Assembly: GCA_039962225.1 (NCBI GenBank) | Contig: JAMPKV010000009.1 | Location: 289,066-353,065, forward strand | Direction: 5' to 3' | Origin: Microcoleus sp. AS-A8 | Lineage (GTDB): Bacteria; Cyanobacteriota; Cyanobacteriia; Cyanobacteriales; Coleofasciculaceae | Length of the DNA stretch: 64,000 nt | Shown: positions 63,749-64,000 of the stretch, one piece after another | Layout of the letters: every line of letters starts with the position of its first letter | Position numbering within the stretch: the stretch's first letter is position 1 | Program-made: the position numbers and the translations under genes | The notes under the pieces: generated by a model | The model's input: the letters and a program-made list of their open reading frames with translations, nothing else | Database searches by the model: none | Told to the model about the DNA's origin: nothing

Positions 63749-63889
63749 ATGAAGAACAAAAACCTCCATGTTCGGATATCCGAGAAGCGAATGCTCAAAC
63801 TTAAGGCTTATGCAGAAGCCAAAGAGAAAACGCTAACGCAGCTTATTGAAGACTGGATTGATCGCTTACCAACAGCATCTACTGACTGA
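63749..63889 (+). CDS. 46-residue ribbon-helix-helix protein
   Basis: ATG 63749 to TGA 63887. The sequence (MKNKNLHVRISEKRMLKLKA, then YAEAKEKTLTQLIEDWIDRL) has the beta-strand plus two-helix layout of Arc/CopG-type DNA-binding proteins: HVRISE strand, helix RMLKLKAYAEA, turn KEKT, helix LTQLIEDWIDRL. Such small proteins accompany toxin-antitoxin pairs or IS elements. The TGA abuts the inferred 3' end of a group II intron on the opposite strand. Confidence 0.7.
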   Translation: MKNKNLHVRISEKRMLKLKAYAEAKEKTLTQLIEDWIDRLPTASTD

Positions 63890-64000
63890 ATTAAACTCAG
63901 CGAGACTGTCACCAATCTCGCTGGTCTTCAAAACCGTGCATGAAAATTTCTTTTCACACGGCTCCTCAATGGTTTGGTGCTTGTCACGCATACCTCATTA
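63890..64000 (-). mobile_element. Group II intron, 3' end (domains V and VI), partial
   Basis: On the minus strand, 63964-63931 is a 34-nt hairpin that fits domain V: GAGCCGTGTGAAAAG, GAAA loop, and closing TTTTCATGCACGGTTT, with the catalytic AGC at positions 2-4. It is followed by domain VI-like stem CAGCGAGA (63916-63923 complement) / TCTCGCTG (63898-63905 complement) and a terminal GAGTTTAAT ending near 63890. The lengths and order (DV then DVI then intron end) match the 3' end of bacterial group II introns. The reverse transcriptase and 5' domains should lie to the right of this window. Confidence 0.75.

Noticed and set aside
63430..63798. 122-residue minus-strand frame
   Set aside because: Very rich in Arg, Val and Cys, antisense to the RHH gene, and coincides with structured non-coding DNA.

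Overview
The window is a cyanobacterial chromosome segment. Sequence evidence: a textbook psaC, a PucC/LhaA-type chlorophyll-protein-family MFS transporter, a ycf35 homologue, several cyanobacteria-restricted families (DUF4335, DUF3038, DUF2949, DUF2997, a DUF6464-like protein), the pilB-pilT-pilC order typical of the phylum, more than 40 copies by eye of the HIP1 octamer GCGATCGC, and interspersed palindromes and short tandem repeats between genes. Species cannot be fixed from the sequence alone; a filamentous, repeat-rich cyanobacterium is a reasonable guess. No tRNA, rRNA or CRISPR array was seen.

Layout. 1-3015: end of an unknown gene, a GNAT acetyltransferase, then two thioredoxin-like lipoproteins and a CcdA-like membrane protein that look like one periplasmic/lumenal disulfide relay. 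3371-5275: a SagB-type azoline dehydrogenase next to an NHLP-leader peptide, a minimal RiPP locus without an adjacent cyclodehydratase. 5396-10417: a very large two-propeller sensor kinase and a nucleoside hydrolase. 10741-22111: housekeeping and metabolic genes (rsmI, a PfkB-family kinase, aldo/keto reductase, PucC-like transporter, inositol-phosphatase-like protein, CheY-like regulator, ChaN-like lipoprotein, rsgA, tusA-like). 22108-26374: dnaJ, dnaK and grpE on the minus strand; rsgA, tusA and dnaJ overlap by ATGA. 27120-31771: type IV pilus motor and platform genes pilB, pilT, pilC. 32642-41381: saccharopine-dehydrogenase-like protein, the DUF2997-ycf35-ferredoxin cluster, DUF4335/DUF3038 pair and mutS2. 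41818-48653: GT4 glycosyltransferase, pckA, a 33-residue membrane peptide, a methyltransferase-like protein, VOC protein and a pentapeptide-repeat protein.

48957-55365 is the most accessory part: a two-TM protein followed by an Hsp70-like ATPase with a C-terminal membrane hairpin (a possible undescribed pair), a DUF2949 protein, an antisense Hsp70 scrap, a Uma2 nuclease gene killed by a TGG-to-TGA change between two copies of a 28-bp repeat, and an unrecognised 564-residue protein. 55605-63057 returns to core genes (glmS, psaC, fmt, an OmpA-like protein), ending with a conserved gene whose membrane-anchored 5' end has been put out of frame by a 40-bp tandem duplication.

The right edge (63214-64000) is mobile-element territory: a truncated ChaB-like ORF, a ribbon-helix-helix peptide too short for ordinary gene calling, and, on the minus strand, domains V and VI of a group II intron whose body lies beyond the window.
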